The notes under the pieces are model-generated. The model worked only from the letters and a program-made list of their open reading frames with translations. It was not told the origin of the DNA and made no database searches. A program made the translations under genes and the position numbers. Shown piece by piece: positions 12,540 to 24,712 of a stretch of 64,000 bases of DNA. The stretch comes from Diabrotica undecimpunctata (taxonomy: Eukaryota; Arthropoda; Insecta; Coleoptera; Chrysomelidae). Every line of letters starts with the position of its first letter. Position 1 is the first letter of the stretch. The stretch lies in the NCBI RefSeq assembly GCF_040954645.1, contig NC_092813.1, forward strand, positions 18,793,235 through 18,857,234, in the 5' to 3' direction.

Positions 12540-12758
12540 TCAAAATTTAGGACAAACCACTTTCACGATGTGAGGATATATTGCCATTTCTTCTTTTTGT
12601 GGAATTAATAATGATATGAGTGTTATACATCTGTTTGCTACATAGACATATAATACAAATAGACTGATTGCTGCCATACAGTCGCGTTTTCCCAATGCGA
12701 CAGAGAAAACTGATGCAAAACAGTCCCTACATATCTTTCTAATTACCAGGTTACCCAT
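12540..12758 (-). CDS. Small unknown ORF beside the palindrome centre, left copy
   Basis: An open frame of 72 codons beginning MGNLVIRKICRDCFASVF with a mixed-composition first half and a hydrophobic second half. It starts about 80 bases from the palindrome centre, so its mirror copy (12,887-13,081) is transcribed divergently from it. I recognise no family. The copies differ after about residue 34 by an indel that changes the tail, which argues against strong selection. It may be chance; recorded because of its position. Confidence 0.2.
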   Translation of the reverse strand: MGNLVIRKICRDCFASVFSVALGKRDCMAAISLFVLYVYVANRCITLISLLIPQKEEMAIYPHIVKVVCPKF

Positions 12759-12783
12759 TGAACACCTAACCTAAATGACTTAA

Positions 12784-12843
12784 ACGACCAATAACCTGAC
12801 ACGTCACGTGACCACGACCAATAACCTGAAAGGTCACGTGACC
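12784..12843 (+). repeat. 30-bp tandem duplication at the palindrome seam
   Basis: Two 30-bp units (12,784-12,813 and 12,814-12,843) begin ACGACCAATAACCTGA and end GTCACGTGACC, differing at two positions. The second unit pairs with the first right-arm bases (12,844-12,861). The first is therefore an extra copy on the left side of the seam. Confidence 0.85.
12832..12843. repeat. Centre of the giant palindrome (GGTCACGTGACC)
   Basis: Perfect 12-bp palindrome at the exact midpoint of the near-perfect inverted match 12,815-12,860. There is no spacer between the arms. Confidence 0.85.
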
Positions 12844-12886
12844 TGTCAGGTTATTGGTCGTTTAAGTCATTTAGGTTAGGTGTTCA

Positions 12887-13081
12887 ATGGGTAACCTGGT
12901 AATTAGAAAGATATGTAGGGACTGTTTTGCATCAGTTTTCTCTGTCGCATTGGGAAAACGCGACTGTATGGCAGTAATCAGTCTATGTAGCAAACAGATG
13001 TATAACACTCATATCATTATTAATTCCACAAAAAGAAGAAATGGCAATATAACCTCACATCGTGAAAGTGGTTTGTCCTAA
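12887..13081 (+). CDS. Small unknown ORF beside the palindrome centre, right copy
   Basis: Mirror copy of 12,540-12,758 with the same first residues (MGNLVIRKICRDCFASVF) but a different 64-codon ending caused by an indel. No family recognised; may be chance. Confidence 0.2.
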   Translation: MGNLVIRKICRDCFASVFSVALGKRDCMAVISLCSKQMYNTHIIINSTKRRNGNITSHRESGLS

Positions 13082-13084
13082 ATT

Positions 13085-14706
13085 TTGAGATAAAAATTTG
13101 TTCACAAATCAAAATCACAATAATGTACGTGTTTGTAAAAGAACTCCAATAAATGAATTTTCTCCAATACTCCAATAGCTTACTTTCAGCGTTTTACTCC
13201 AAAAGTATGTTAAAATTAAAATTATTTAAGTATTTATTGTTACGACAGCTCTTATCTACATTATGTGTAGTATAAAAACCAAATAATCATATGAAGCCTA
13301 ATCACATAACACTAAAAACTCAAAAATACTTAATACTAAAATTTATTCATTTGTCCAATATGTTTACACCAAATTTTATTGTATTAAAATATCGGGGTAG
13401 CTCCAAATACCTGTATTCTATAGTATTTATTAATCCATCTCAGTATGTCCGACTTTATTTTTTTTTTTAAATTTTTTTGGATAGAATGCAAGAAATATAT
13501 CAAAATATTTATTATTACGTATTTTATTGGACGTTTCGATGTTCAAATAGAAGTTAATATTAGTTCGTTCTCAAAAATGTATAATATTATTTTTACAAGG
13601 TATTATGCCCAACAAGATGTTATTTATGTTTTTACTTTACCTAGCTGGTTATATAATCAATTAGTTCTCGGTTGTTTCGCACTCTGTATTGATTTGTGAC
13701 ATTATCCATAACAAATTCATATATTTCTCTAATAATTCTTCTTTCTGCGACACTCAATCAACTCTTGTTTTGTTTTTTTTTTTGTCGTCTATTTTTCACG
13801 TACATACGTTATTCTACGTCTTACGAGTGCATGGTAAATTCTTATTTTTTTTTTTGGTATTGCATGTTATATTTTTTTATTTTATTTTTTTTTTGCTTAA
13901 AACAAGGAGCGATTGCTAGTTTGTATTCTGTTGTTAATCTCTTTTGTAAGGTTTCTGTTAAAAAGTTATCTAAGCTACCACATATTTAGACAGATGAATC
14001 ATTTCAAAGTTGTACTCTCTATTCAAATAATATATCCTATCATGTTTCGTCGTTCTATTGTTATAATAGTCATATATTTTGATCCTCGTTTATTTGGAGG
14101 ACCCGGTTTTTGCGCTTTTTGGTATTGAATGTAAGTTTTTGTTGTTATTGTTGCAGTTTCGCAACTATATAAAAACATTGTTAAAATATTAACAAATTTT
14201 GGTTAGTTTTGATTCTTTTCGTATAATTAGCCCAGTATAACAAAGATTCGTTCCATCGAGTAGGGGTGGACGCTGCTCAGTCATCGAAGAGACGAGTTCC
14301 ATCTGCCAAACAAGACAGTCGTGTCTTGGTTAAGGGGTAGCTGCCCTTTGCGCTATCGCCGATTCTTTTGTGTTTGATGTATGTCAAAGAAGACATCTTT
14401 TTCGATAGCTGTTGCTATGATTCTATTGAGGTAAAGTACAACCTACATATTTGTTGCCAAAATTACTTTGCTGCTGCATCGAGTAACGTTTACTAGTAGT
14501 ATATGCATTTTGTTACGAATTTATCTTGTGTGCTGATCTCTATTAAATCTTGTGCCGCGAATTAAAAACATTTATTAACCTTTATTTTTTAATATTTATC
14601 GTTAACTTTCAGTGGAACATTTTACGTTTATTTAAACAAATATTGTTAACTTATTATTAACTTTCAGTGGAACATTTTACGTTTATTTAAACAAATATTT
14701 ACTATA
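13085..14706. other. Right arm, mirror of 10,909-12,530
   Basis: Reverse-complement counterpart of the inner left arm, with the two-copy tandem repeat at about 14,600-14,695. No gene recognised. It ends at the LTR retrotransposon insertion point. Confidence 0.5.
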
Positions 14707-14711
14707 TTTTA

Positions 14712-14899
14712 AGTAATAATATTTCATTGTGTTTAATACATTTATTTAAACATACTTTTTAACAAAGTCTCCAAGAATCAACAATGTCCCAAAACCCATG
14801 TTCTAACAATGATCTTCACAAGTAGTGACAACTGACAAAGAGTCTCCATACATTGTGCCTAGAGCCCCGTGACCGTAATCATAACCTACTGATATGACA
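14712..14899 (-). repeat. 3' LTR of element C
   Basis: 188 bp, beginning (element sense) TGTCATATC and ending TTACT, indistinguishable by eye from 17,791-17,978. The polypurine tract AAGGGGAAAGA (minus strand, 14,900-14,910) lies directly upstream. Confidence 0.9.
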
Positions 14900-14908
14900 T
14901 CTTTCCCC

Positions 14909-15790
14909 TTACATTTGATAGTCCTTAAAACGCACTGGAGGCCTTTTGATTCTAGCACTAGTTCTATTTTCAGCATTCATCTGGGAGGTTGAAGGTTCCT
15001 CTACTCCACAACTCTGATTCCCAGATGAGGAGTTTAATGATCTATCATTATGTGCGAAATCAGTATTCTTCTTAATTTCCGCTTTAACTAGGGAAGGCCT
15101 CAAGTGATAATGAAGTAAGGTTTCGCCTGACCACTTCCCCATTTTCTTTCTGCACTAAATAAGATCTGGGTGCCTCATCTATTTTTTCCAGAATTTTACC
15201 TGGTCTCCATTCTCTACCCTCTCTGACACCTACATTCTCTCCTGGCACTATTTCTCTTCTTACCTTGGTGTTTCTATCATAATAATTTTTATATTCGTTT
15301 CTTTTTGCCTCTAGTTTCTCCCACTCTTCCTTCAGATTTACGTTTTTGTGCTTTTTATTTGATGGTAGCTTCGATCTAAGAACCCTGTTAGTCACTAATT
15401 GGGCCGGTGTTTTATCTGTTCCATTTATTGGAGTATTTCGATACTCCAGGAGCGCCATATCTAAGTCGTCACACTTTCTAAGCATGTTTTTTGCAATTTG
15501 AACGGCTCGTTCTGCCTGCCCATTAGACCGTGGATAGCGGGGACTGGACGTTACAAACCGAAAATCCCAGTCTTTAGCAAATTGCTGACAATGTCACGAA
15601 TTATAAGGCATGTTATCTGATATGACTTCATAGGGTATTCCGTGTGTTGAAAAAATTTTCTTTAACTCCTTGATGACCACCTGAGAAGTTTTTGAATTAA
15701 TTTTCACTATATCGAGCCATTTAGAAAAATAATCGATCAGAACTAGATATGACTGTCCACCATAATCTAATATATCACTTGCTACCTTTT
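14909..15790 (-). pseudogene. Integrase core and C-terminus of element C
   Basis: Minus-strand frames encode the integrase catalytic core starting at the 60-bp repeat (SDILDYGGQSYLVLIDYFSKW, then ISDN) and continuing through SNGQAERA near 15,510. The C-terminal region follows (RNEYKNYYDRNTKVRRE; REWRPGKILE) and the tail ends PPVRFKDYQM. A stop near 15,598 and a frameshift near 15,090-15,140 break it. The remaining N-terminal pol domains lie on the opposite strand, so no complete integrase can be produced. Confidence 0.8.
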
Positions 15791-15794
15791 CAAA
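15735..15794 (-). repeat. 60-bp inverted repeat at the inversion edge, left copy
   Basis: Reverse complement of 17,174-17,233. It encodes the start of the integrase core in both orientations and flanks the inverted pol segment. Confidence 0.85.
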
Positions 15795-17299
15795 TATATT
15801 TGGCTATATTTGGCACATATAAATTTTGCCGCCTGCCATTTGGTCTTAACATAGCACCTGAATACTTCCAGAAATTAAATTCTGAAAATTTTGCAGATAT
15901 TCCAGGTTGTATAGTCTACTTCGATGATCTATTAATTTGTGGTGAGTCAATAGAAGAGCATAATAATACACTGAATAAGGTGTTAGACAGGGCTAGAGAA
16001 CTAAATGTAAAATTTAACCCAAACAAAATACAATATTGCGTTGAAAGTGTTAGATACTTGGGTCATATCTTTGATAAAGATGGGATGAGAGCTGATAACA
16101 AAAAAGTAGAAGCGATAAGAAGATTGAAGGATCCAGAAAATAAAAAGGAATTACAACAAATTTTGGGAATGGTAAATTATTTAAGGGCATTCATTCCAAA
16201 CTTGTCAGAGATTTCCACGCCCTTAAGAGAACTCTTAAAAAAAAGTAATGCATGGGTATGGACATATAGACATTCTGATGCACTAAATAAAATAAAAGAA
16301 GTAATTATGTCAAGTAGTGTGCTTGCCAATTTCAATGAGAAGTTACCAACTGTGATACAGACTGACAGTAGTAGTAATGGCTTGGGGTGCTGTCTCTTAC
16401 AGAATAACAGACCGGTAGCATTTGCATCTAGGGCGCTAACGAAAGCAGAGTCAAATATGAGTCAAATTGAAAAGGAGTTCTTGGCAATCCTTTATGCATG
16501 CAATAAATTTCACAATTTTATCTACGGAAGGAAAGTGCAAATTGATTCTGACCATAAGCCTTTGGAGGCATTAATGCATAAAGGCATTGCGGACATAATG
16601 TCGCCGAGATTACAAAGGATTAGGGTAAGATTATCTAAATATGACATAGAGGTAAAATTTAAGCCAGGCAAGTTCATGCATGTGGCAGATTTATTATCGA
16701 GGAATTTTATAAAAGATGAAGTGGATGATGATAAATTTATTACAGAAATAGTTCATACTATTGACATGACTGATGAGAAGAGAGAACAATTTAGGACTGA
16801 AGTGGATGCTGATGAGGATCTGAAACTAGTAAAGAAATATTGTATACAAGGGTGGCCCAAAACTTTGTCAAGAGTAAGCGATTCAATTAGGTATTATTAT
16901 TATATAAGAAATTAACTATATTTACTTGACGGACTAATATTTTACAAAGACAGAGTTATAGTCCCAAAAATATTGAGAGAGAGCATGCTAAGATTATTGT
17001 ATTCAAGTCATTTTGGCATTCAGAAAACCCAACAGAGAGCAAGACAGATATTACATTGGCCACAAATGAACAAAAGTATAGAAGACTGGGTAAGAAATTG
17101 TAGCAAGTGTGAGATATTTAAAAGTCACAATGCTAAAGAACCACTATTACTTAGAGAGTTGCCTCAAGCACCTTTTGAAAAGGTAGCAAGTGATATATTA
17201 GATTATGGTGGACAGTCATATCTAGTTCTGATCTTCTTTTATTTGAGCTTGGGATACTTCATGCATTTTACATATTTCAATAGCTTTAGTCAGATCTAA
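15795..17299 (+). pseudogene. Inverted pol block of element C: RT C-half, RNase H, integrase zinc finger
   Basis: In plus orientation, opposite to its own LTRs, one frame runs through three domains. The RT palm has CRLPFGLNIAP and the catalytic YFDDLL. The RNase H part has QTDSSSNGLG and a downstream DSDHKPL. The integrase H2C2 zinc finger spans HFGIQKT to NCSKCEIF. An in-frame stop at 16,913-16,915 separates RNase H from the integrase part. The frame ends soon after the integrase core start at 17,233, where gag (minus) begins. RT fingers and protease are absent. Confidence 0.9.
17174..17233 (+). repeat. 60-bp inverted repeat at the inversion edge, right copy
   Basis: Pairs with 15,735-15,794 on the opposite strand and marks the second edge of the inverted pol segment. 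Confidence 0.85.
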
Positions 17300-17758
17300 A
17301 TTAATTGTTTTTAACATGCTTTGTTGTGCATCCTTACTATTGGTGCCTAATACTATTCTATCTCTGACCATTGAAAATGCTTCAACACCAAACTCACAAT
17401 TTCTTACTTTATTTTTTAAATCTGTTAAAAAGTGGTCAAAAGGCTCTCCTTCTTCTTAAATGCGCTTATAAAACAAATATCTTTCATAAACCACGTTTTT
17501 TCTAGGGGTAACATAAGACTCAAATGCTTCCAATACATCTGCTAGCTTTCCTTATTGGACCTCTGTTAATTCCAAACTGTTATAAATCTCAATGCCTTCT
17601 TCTCCAATTAAATTGAGTAAAATTGCTACCTTAACTTCATCACTTTTACCACTTTTTCCTGATGCCATCAGATATATTTCAAAACTTTGCTTAAATCGTT
17701 TAAAATTTTCGGCCACATTGCCTTCAAATGATAATGGATTTGGTAACCTTGCTTCCAT
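17234..17758 (-). pseudogene. gag of element C, partial
   Basis: The minus-strand frame starts MEARLPNPLSFEGNVAENF and has the helical capsid-like sequence usual at the N-terminus of small Ty3/gypsy gag proteins (FKQSFEIYL; KVAILLNLIGEEG). It continues in shifted frame to about 17,234 (LTKAIEICK). It stops at the inversion edge, so the nucleocapsid part is missing. It starts about 30 bases after the primer-binding site. Confidence 0.8.
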
Positions 17759-17780
17759 GATTTTTGTTTAATTTCCACTA

Positions 17781-17790
17781 GACTGCGCCA
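17781..17790 (-). other. Primer-binding site of element C
   Basis: The minus strand reads TGGCGCAGTC immediately after the 5' LTR end. It resembles the tRNA-complementary sites of Drosophila 17.6/297-type elements. tRNA identity is not determined. Confidence 0.7.
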
Positions 17791-17978
17791 AGTAATAATA
17801 TTTCATTGTGTTTAATACATTTATTTAAACATACTTTTTAACAAAGTCTCCAAGAATCAACAATGTCCCAAAACCCATGTTCTAACAATGATCTTCACAA
17901 GTAGTGACAACTGACAAAGAGTCTCCATACATTGTGCCTAGAGCCCCGTGACCGTAATCATAACCTACTGATATGACA
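17791..17978 (-). repeat. 5' LTR of element C
   Basis: 188 bp, matching 14,712-14,899 without a visible difference. Followed on the plus side by the TTTTA target duplication. Confidence 0.9.
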
Positions 17979-17983
17979 TTTTA

Positions 17984-20900
17984 TAATAGTTGTAGTTTTA
18001 TTTAACTATTTGTATCTATATATAGATTATTATATAATATTATTTGTCTTTTATACAAAATCATCCTATTTGCTTTACATTGATATTTATGTGGCAATCA
18101 GCTGTAAAGTCATTAATCTTTTCTGCCGTATCATATCACAGATATCCACAATTCGTCTTATCATATTTAGTTCTCAGAACAGCTGTTACGCTAATTCGTT
18201 CACCTTTTTTAAAATCACTTTAGGTTATGACTACTTTTTAATATCATTACCACGCATATTTTAATTTGTAAATATTTGGAATTTATATAATCTTTATGTA
18301 TATATATTTGTTTATTGATTTTACTTGTTAAAAAAGCATTTCATATTGTTATCTGGCTTTAATTTTTTATGGTAATATATAGACCCAATGCCAAAAGGAA
18401 GAAAATCAGCCAGTTCTAGTTGGATAGTAAACATTATACCCCTTTCTAATGGCTTTATTTGTTATATAAAGGTCATCGTATGTTTAAAAAGCAACAGTTA
18501 CTAATAATTATATTCGCTAGTATATTAAAGTCATAGGTGAACATCCGTATAATAAGAATCCTGATTATTAATCTGTGAAATTTTCTGTATTTGCTTTCCA
18601 GGCGATGTTCTCCAAAGCGATGTTAAAGACTAGTGGAAACATGGAATAGTCCTGTTTAAGCTCAATGTTCATTTAAAAATAAGTCGACAGCTTTCTTTCA
18701 AATGTTACTTTACTTGTAGATTACCTACTGCTTGTTAAATTAATTAATTTCTTAGGTAAGGCTAGTTCTGATATGTCATTTCATAGTTTCAATCTTATGA
18801 TTATATCATATGTTTGTTTATTAAAATCTATAAATAACTAGTTTAATGTTTTTTTTTTGTATTCCCAACATTTCTCATTAACTGCCTAATAGTGAATACT
18901 TGATCAACGGTTTATTAAGTTTTTCTAATTCCACACTAATAATCCCTATTCGATAGTTTAAAATACTTTATATCCTATGTTAATAAGTAATATAACTCTA
19001 TAATTTGCACAATACATTTACCATCACTTTTGTGTATGGGTATGCTTTTTAGCAAGTTGGTACTTTCTCTCATTTCTAAATTGACAGATCAGCTGTTTAA
19101 CCGCCTGTACAGAATTTTCTCCTCTATTTTTTCAAATATATATAAACAGTAATAAAAATCACTGCAAAGTACTTAAGATCAAGGGAAGAATATCATGGGT
19201 TATTTTTGGTTTCGTCATAATTTACCCTGAAATTACTAACATAATGCTCTTATTCCCATATGTTGAACTTTATATATATAGTACCAACATATGCTAGTCA
19301 TTTACCATCATACTAATTTTATACTAATCGAATGAAAACTATTAAATTAAAGTCAATTTCATGTAATCAAATGCACCATCCTTAAACACAGTCATCTAAA
19401 AATAACGCACCTCAAAAATATTGACAATATACCAAAATGGCTTAAGCATTGAAAAAATTAAAAGAATTGTGAATAGAAATGGGGGCAGACATATATAAAA
19501 GAAGCAGAGCAGCATAAGCTTACCGCACGAGAATAGTTTTATATAGCAATTTGTGTCACAATTTTATAGTTTTTCGAAAAATGAACTCCTATTTGAAGAT
19601 TAAAACGTCAAATAAAATATAAAATCATGTTGAATCTTATTCCCAGGATAAAACTTCAACAGTTACAAAACGTCACAAGAAAATAATTAAAAAATAATAA
19701 AAAATCATTGTGAAATTTAAAATCCATATTTATTTATACTTCTAGTATCTCAGAAAAGAGTAATATTTGTATAAGGCCTGTAGGCATATTTTGAGGTATA
19801 AAACTTCAATTAAGAAATTGGACATTCTTCATAAATTACCCTGTATATTCTAATATGTAGGCCTGTTTAAGTTTTGCAGAATTAGAAAACACTGAACACA
19901 CAAACATTTATTCTTTTGTGCACTAGATTGTAAAAGAGGCATAATCAAAACAAATATTGTCTAAAAAATATTCTACTCCAGTTTAATACCAATACATCAG
20001 ATATTATAAAAAATTTGTTATAGGTGTAAATTTTAGATAAAAACCAAATGATAGAGCATATAGTAAAATCTTAATATCTTGGAATAACTGTATCGAGCGA
20101 GAACAGTATTGATGAGGAAAAGAGACCTATTGCTGAAGAAGTGAGAAAGCAATTTTCAAAAGTGAAGGAAGGGTACTTTAACTACATTAAATAAAGTAAG
20201 AAAGCAATTGGCAAAAGATACTTTAAATACATTAAATAAACTACGCGTTACAACCTATCATAATACATGGATATTCGTACCGCAGAAACAAGACTAGTAG
20301 TAAACACGTCGAGGTGATATTTATATTTAGATACACTTGAAATGAGAATCTTAATAATAACCAAAATTAAAAATCCTAATCCACAGAAGAAATAGTGATA
20401 TGCGGAAGATACTCAGGATAAACAATATTCATTAATAGCTGCAAGAAAGAAAGGAAATAATGAACCAGTCATATTAATGTAATAGCAGAGGACAGAGTGT
20501 TTTAAATAGCTCTTGACAAGTGCTTAATTAAAAAAAAATAACACAGGTTGTTCAAAAAAGAGGGGACGGTAGAGAGGACGTAGTAGAAAATATATAAAAA
20601 AATAAAAAGCATAAGCATGTCTTTTCGCACTCCTTAAGTAATGAAAATACGTAAAGACTAAATAGAACCCGGAATAGACATGTAACTTTTGATCTCTGGG
20701 ATAAACCTATCTCCTGCGCCGATATAATATATTATGTAATTAAAATTTTATACACTCAATGTAACTGTTGATTTGCTTATTATTCATATATGAGTTCTGA
20801 CCAATATTACAAACTTATTTACTTTTCACAAAGAGACTCTTTTTTACCAACAGATACCATACAAATTTGATTTGAAATATCGTCGAAAAGTAATAGTCAG

Positions 20901-21030
20901 TATGTAAAATTTAAACGTTTAATAAAAAATAAAAAGAATAGACATTACTTATGGGGTTCAAAGAAGGGCCCTTCTGTTCAATATAATTTGGTCAAATCGG
21001 TTCTTTTTAGGATCAACTATTCTAATTATG
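17984..21030. other. Right arm, mirror of 7,870-10,903
   Basis: Reverse-complement counterpart of the left arm resuming after element C. No gene recognised. Confidence 0.5.
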
Positions 21031-21039
21031 TCTATAAAT

Positions 21040-22870
21040 ATTGAGGACATATCTAGAGATAAAGAAGCTTTACTTTAGTTAACCTTATGAGACATATGCG
21101 CTTATACAAATGTGACATATTTTTAGAGCAGGAAACACATAGAAGACTGAATTACGCCACACCTAGGGTAATTGGTATTCAGCTTATCGCTGGAAATCAC
21201 ATGGTAATTATGGAAATGCTCTCTCTGTGGACAAAGAAACAAGGAAAAACTCAATGTGAGAGAGGACAGAACCAGTCAGCTGAGGGAACCTTTTAACGAT
21301 GTTGAGCTTGCATCCACCATCTACATGTATAATGAAAAATGATATGGCTGCCAACATTGAGGATCTAAGCACACAGCCAATTACGAAATTTGGACCAAAA
21401 CCACTACAATGGCTTTTCCGGTGCTGAATGATATACATGTACTTAAACTATGCAGAAACCAAAGTCTGGATACAAGCCAAAGTTATTACCTTGCTTAAAC
21501 TCCGACGACCACAAGAGCTATCGGCCAATATCTTTATTTCGTCGGCTATTTAAAATACTTTTGCACACGATCCTTAATATAATTTCACCGATAATAGAAG
21601 AAAAAACAGGAAAGATCATGTACGTTAAAAATAATAAATCTTACCCAACACAGCGAAAACAGGTACGAAAGATATCAGATATTCTGGGTGGTATTTGTCA
21701 ATCTTAATGCCGCTTACGACACCTTAAATTAGAGGACAATGCTCCAAAAACTATATAACATTTCCTTAGATAATTAGTTCACTTGTATTATCCGCGTATG
21801 CTTACAGAAAAGATTTTTAGTATGACTTAATGGCAAGAATACCAGATGGAGAATGCAGAAGAACGGTCTCGCTTGAAGTAGCGTAATGCCATCTACACTG
21901 TATTACATATACACAAACGATCAACCCATACCAATAGATAATAGGACGAAATGTAGACGATATTGTTGCACAACCAAAAACTTTGAAGTGGAGAAGTGGA
22001 GAAGTGGAGTTGCTGAAGTGGAGAAAAATCTAAATGATGCCGCAAATACTATAAAAATACACTACAAAAGAATTTTAAGCCAAACTTTGGAAAAACTCAG
22101 TTGTACTTCTTAAATTTCCGTAATACAGACGCTTTTACAAAACTTAACATTCAATAGTGTTATGTAATCCTTGAACTCTGGACTTCCTATAAATACCTTG
22201 GAGATAGTTTATATCGCACGCTGTCATTCACAGAACATTGTTTAAAACTAATAGGCAAACTGAGGACCAGAAATAATATTCTCCGCAAGCTTGTCAGCTA
22301 AAAATGGGGCGCACATCCTTCCACCCTTAAAACAAAAACGCTTGCACTATATGGTTCTGCTGCCGAATATACCTTGCCAGCATGATACCAACACATACTT
22401 GTCACGTAGATTTAGTTATAAGTGAGTCAACAAAATCAGCAGCGGAAGTTTGTTACAATAAGACTCAGATCCATACATAAGCTCTATCATATCATATCTA
22501 TCAGCATAACTAATATTCGAAGATAACTCGCTAGAGAACGAAACAAACAAAGTCTAGATTCGTAAAATCCATTCCACAAATACCAGCCCATTGTATGCCG
22601 ACTCAAATCAAGAAAAACTGTAAGATATACCAGAAAAACTCATCATGCCAAAAAAAGAAGTTGATCCCCCCCGCCAATTGAGTTCTCATGAGGAACTTCC
22701 TTCTGGTAGTTATTATTCTCATTCTGCCTGGAGGATTCTTGTCCGCAAATACCGATAACCTTTATAAATGTGGGGTGGTGCAAGATTCATCACACCTTCT
22801 TAATTGTCATAGGCTAGAAAAAGCTTGCACAGAACACGATCTCCTGCACGCAATTTACTTTGCAATTTAA
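21040..22870 (+). pseudogene. Decayed LINE (endonuclease to RT C-terminus), right arm
   Basis: Mirror copy of 6040-7860 in plus orientation. The endonuclease piece with YKCDIFLEQETHRR is at 21,087-21,296 and the RT block with YRPISLFRRLFK at 21,450-21,707. A palm piece with AAYDTL lies near 21,705-21,725. A thumb piece at 21,886-22,113 carries a 'GEVEKWRSGVAE'-like short duplication not seen in the left copy. The Cys/His tail is at 22,688-22,870. The breaks mostly match the left copy, so decay largely preceded palindrome formation. Confidence 0.65.
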
Positions 22871-22879
22871 AGTGCTCTT

Positions 22880-23600
22880 TTCTGAAGAGACAAGGTTTAA
22901 TTATTTGGACAACATGTAGAGTAAAGTCAGTAAGCTATTGCTTATAAAGATAATTGCACATTTGGCACTAACTACTTATATTGATTACTTATTACCCCTA
23001 AATAGGAGATAAAACATTTAGAAGTATACAATATTGGTCAAAGTGGTATATTTTTGTTAAATAAATTAACCATTCTTTGTTTTTTTTTGCATGAGCACTA
23101 CTACCCATTTGAACACAAATACCTATTTTACCACTTAACCATATTTTTTTTGGGATAACCTTCTATCCATATATCATATGTAGTACACAAATGAGACCAA
23201 AACATAAATAATAAAAAAGCGATATACAAGATAACATAAAATAATGGATGAAATAAAAGCAGCTCTTATCAATCGGATTCTTACATAAAAATACATAATA
23301 CAAAATAAAATACATTACGAAATTTCCGCAAATAAAAAAAAAACATTTAATTCGGCAATGAAATAATAAAATTAGGTTAAATAAAAAAATAACATTTTTA
23401 AAAATACAATATTAAATTTCCTATGCAAGTGAAAATTCCATTAAAAAATAAACCCAAGTCCTTTTGTATCTATATACCTTTTTATAAAGAAGTACGTACC
23501 TACCAACGGCAAGTATAGTTAGTAGGACACATAATCTGTTACACACTGTTAATACACATATTCTTCTACATTTTCAACCTTTTTAGCTAACATGACCTTA
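22880..23600. other. AT-rich spacer in right arm, mirror of 5330-6030
   Basis: No gene recognised. Confidence 0.5.
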
Positions 23601-23606
23601 ATTTTC

Positions 23607-24288
23607 TCAGTATTTAGTCGTACTATCTCCAACGCTTAAGTCTGTTAACATTTCTTGTAACTCCTGTGCACAAGTGCTAATCAGTATAATGTCATCTAAA
23701 AATCGCAAGTGATTTAAGTAGCGTCCATCGATGTTAATACCTTCATTTTTTGTTACAATTCCAGTTTTTTTAAATATCCTCCAAAGCAAGTGTAAAGAAC
23801 TTATCTGACATCGTATCTCCTTGTCTGCCACCTCTCCTCATTAATAGTGCCTTATTGAGCTTTCACAGATTTTAACTTTAAATTTTGCTTTCCTATAAAT
23901 GTTTTCCAAGAGCTTTTTATATCGGGGTCTATTCTGCCGTTGTCTAATGCATAAACTACCCCATTGCCACCCAATGTTCTATGGAATCGCAAGCGTTATT
24001 AAAAATGCCAACTTCAGTGGAATTTTTGCGTTTTTCTGAGTGTGTGTGATGATCATTCGTACTGTATCCTTTGTGGAATCCGTCTTTGGTATAAATCTAA
24101 TTTGTTATAACCTTTGTTAATAATTTACATGGGTGTGGTAAAAGACTAATTGGTCGGTTCATGTTTATTCGATCTCTCTTTTTGTGTGTTGTGCCACGAC
24201 TATAATTTGTTATGCATCTGTTAAGGATTTTTATTGATTCTAGAGTTATCCACCTTTTTACCATCTCTGTTCTTATTTCGTCTTGCAC
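23607..24288 (-). pseudogene. RTE-type LINE reverse transcriptase fragment, right arm
   Basis: Mirror of 4640-5310. Minus-strand pieces carry DEIRTEMVK plus RPISLLPH (24,097-24,288) and LNHLRFLDDIILIS (23,607-23,831). It is truncated and frame-broken as in the left arm. Confidence 0.7.
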
Positions 24289-24712
24289 GGGCGATTTTTA
24301 TTGGTAACACGATTAAGTAATATAGTAAGAATCATTCATTGAAAGGTTGATGCGATGGTCGTCGCGCGCGCACATGTTTGTGCTGTGTTTAAAATGACAA
24401 TGGTTTAGAATAGCAACGGCAAATGAAAGTTCTGAAAACCCTGTGCACAAAAATTATTTTTGGTATCATTCCAATAGCTAGACTGAATAAATGTTATTAA
24501 ATTCCGAATATTTAAAAATTTTTCCAACAATAAAGTTAAAGTATAAGAGAGTGAAAGTAAGATGTTTTTTGACAGGATGAAACGACATTCATCTGTGTTG
24601 CATTTAAAAAAGACAATGGTTTAGAATAACAAAAAGTGTATTAGGCAAATGAAGTTTCTGAGTACCCCGTTGTGAATAAATTCCTAAAAATTATTGTTAC
24701 CATTCAAACTGG

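Larger units (their letters stand above)
633..12837 (+). repeat. Left arm of the giant palindrome
   Basis: This arm matches the reverse complement of 12,838-45,183 apart from insertions. Landmarks pair in order: 904-975 with 25,301-25,377; 5083-5307 with 23,607-23,831; 6044-6226 with 22,688-22,870; 7184-7441 with 21,450-21,707; 12,540-12,758 with 12,887-13,081. Differences are scattered substitutions and short indels, so the arms are near-identical but not a perfect copy. This arm holds the Sailor-like insertion and the empty sites for the right-arm insertions: TAAAA at 10,904-10,908 and CTTTATTG at 776-783. Confidence 0.9.
14712..17978 (-). mobile_element. Ty3/gypsy LTR retrotransposon C with inverted pol segment
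   Basis: A 3.27-kb element lies in minus orientation, bounded by 188-bp LTRs and by TTTTA duplications at 14,707-14,711 and 17,979-17,983. The empty site is in the left arm (TAAAA, 10,904-10,908). In element order: 5' LTR, primer-binding site, gag, a pol block in the wrong orientation (about 15,795-17,173), the rest of integrase, polypurine tract, 3' LTR. Protease and the first part of RT are missing. It is defective but recent, because its LTRs look identical by eye. Confidence 0.9.

Noticed and set aside
13445..14128. Phe-rich open frames in the right arm and their left-arm mirrors (11,488-11,917)
   Set aside because: Low-complexity T-rich translation; the frames are kept only because the arms are copies of each other.
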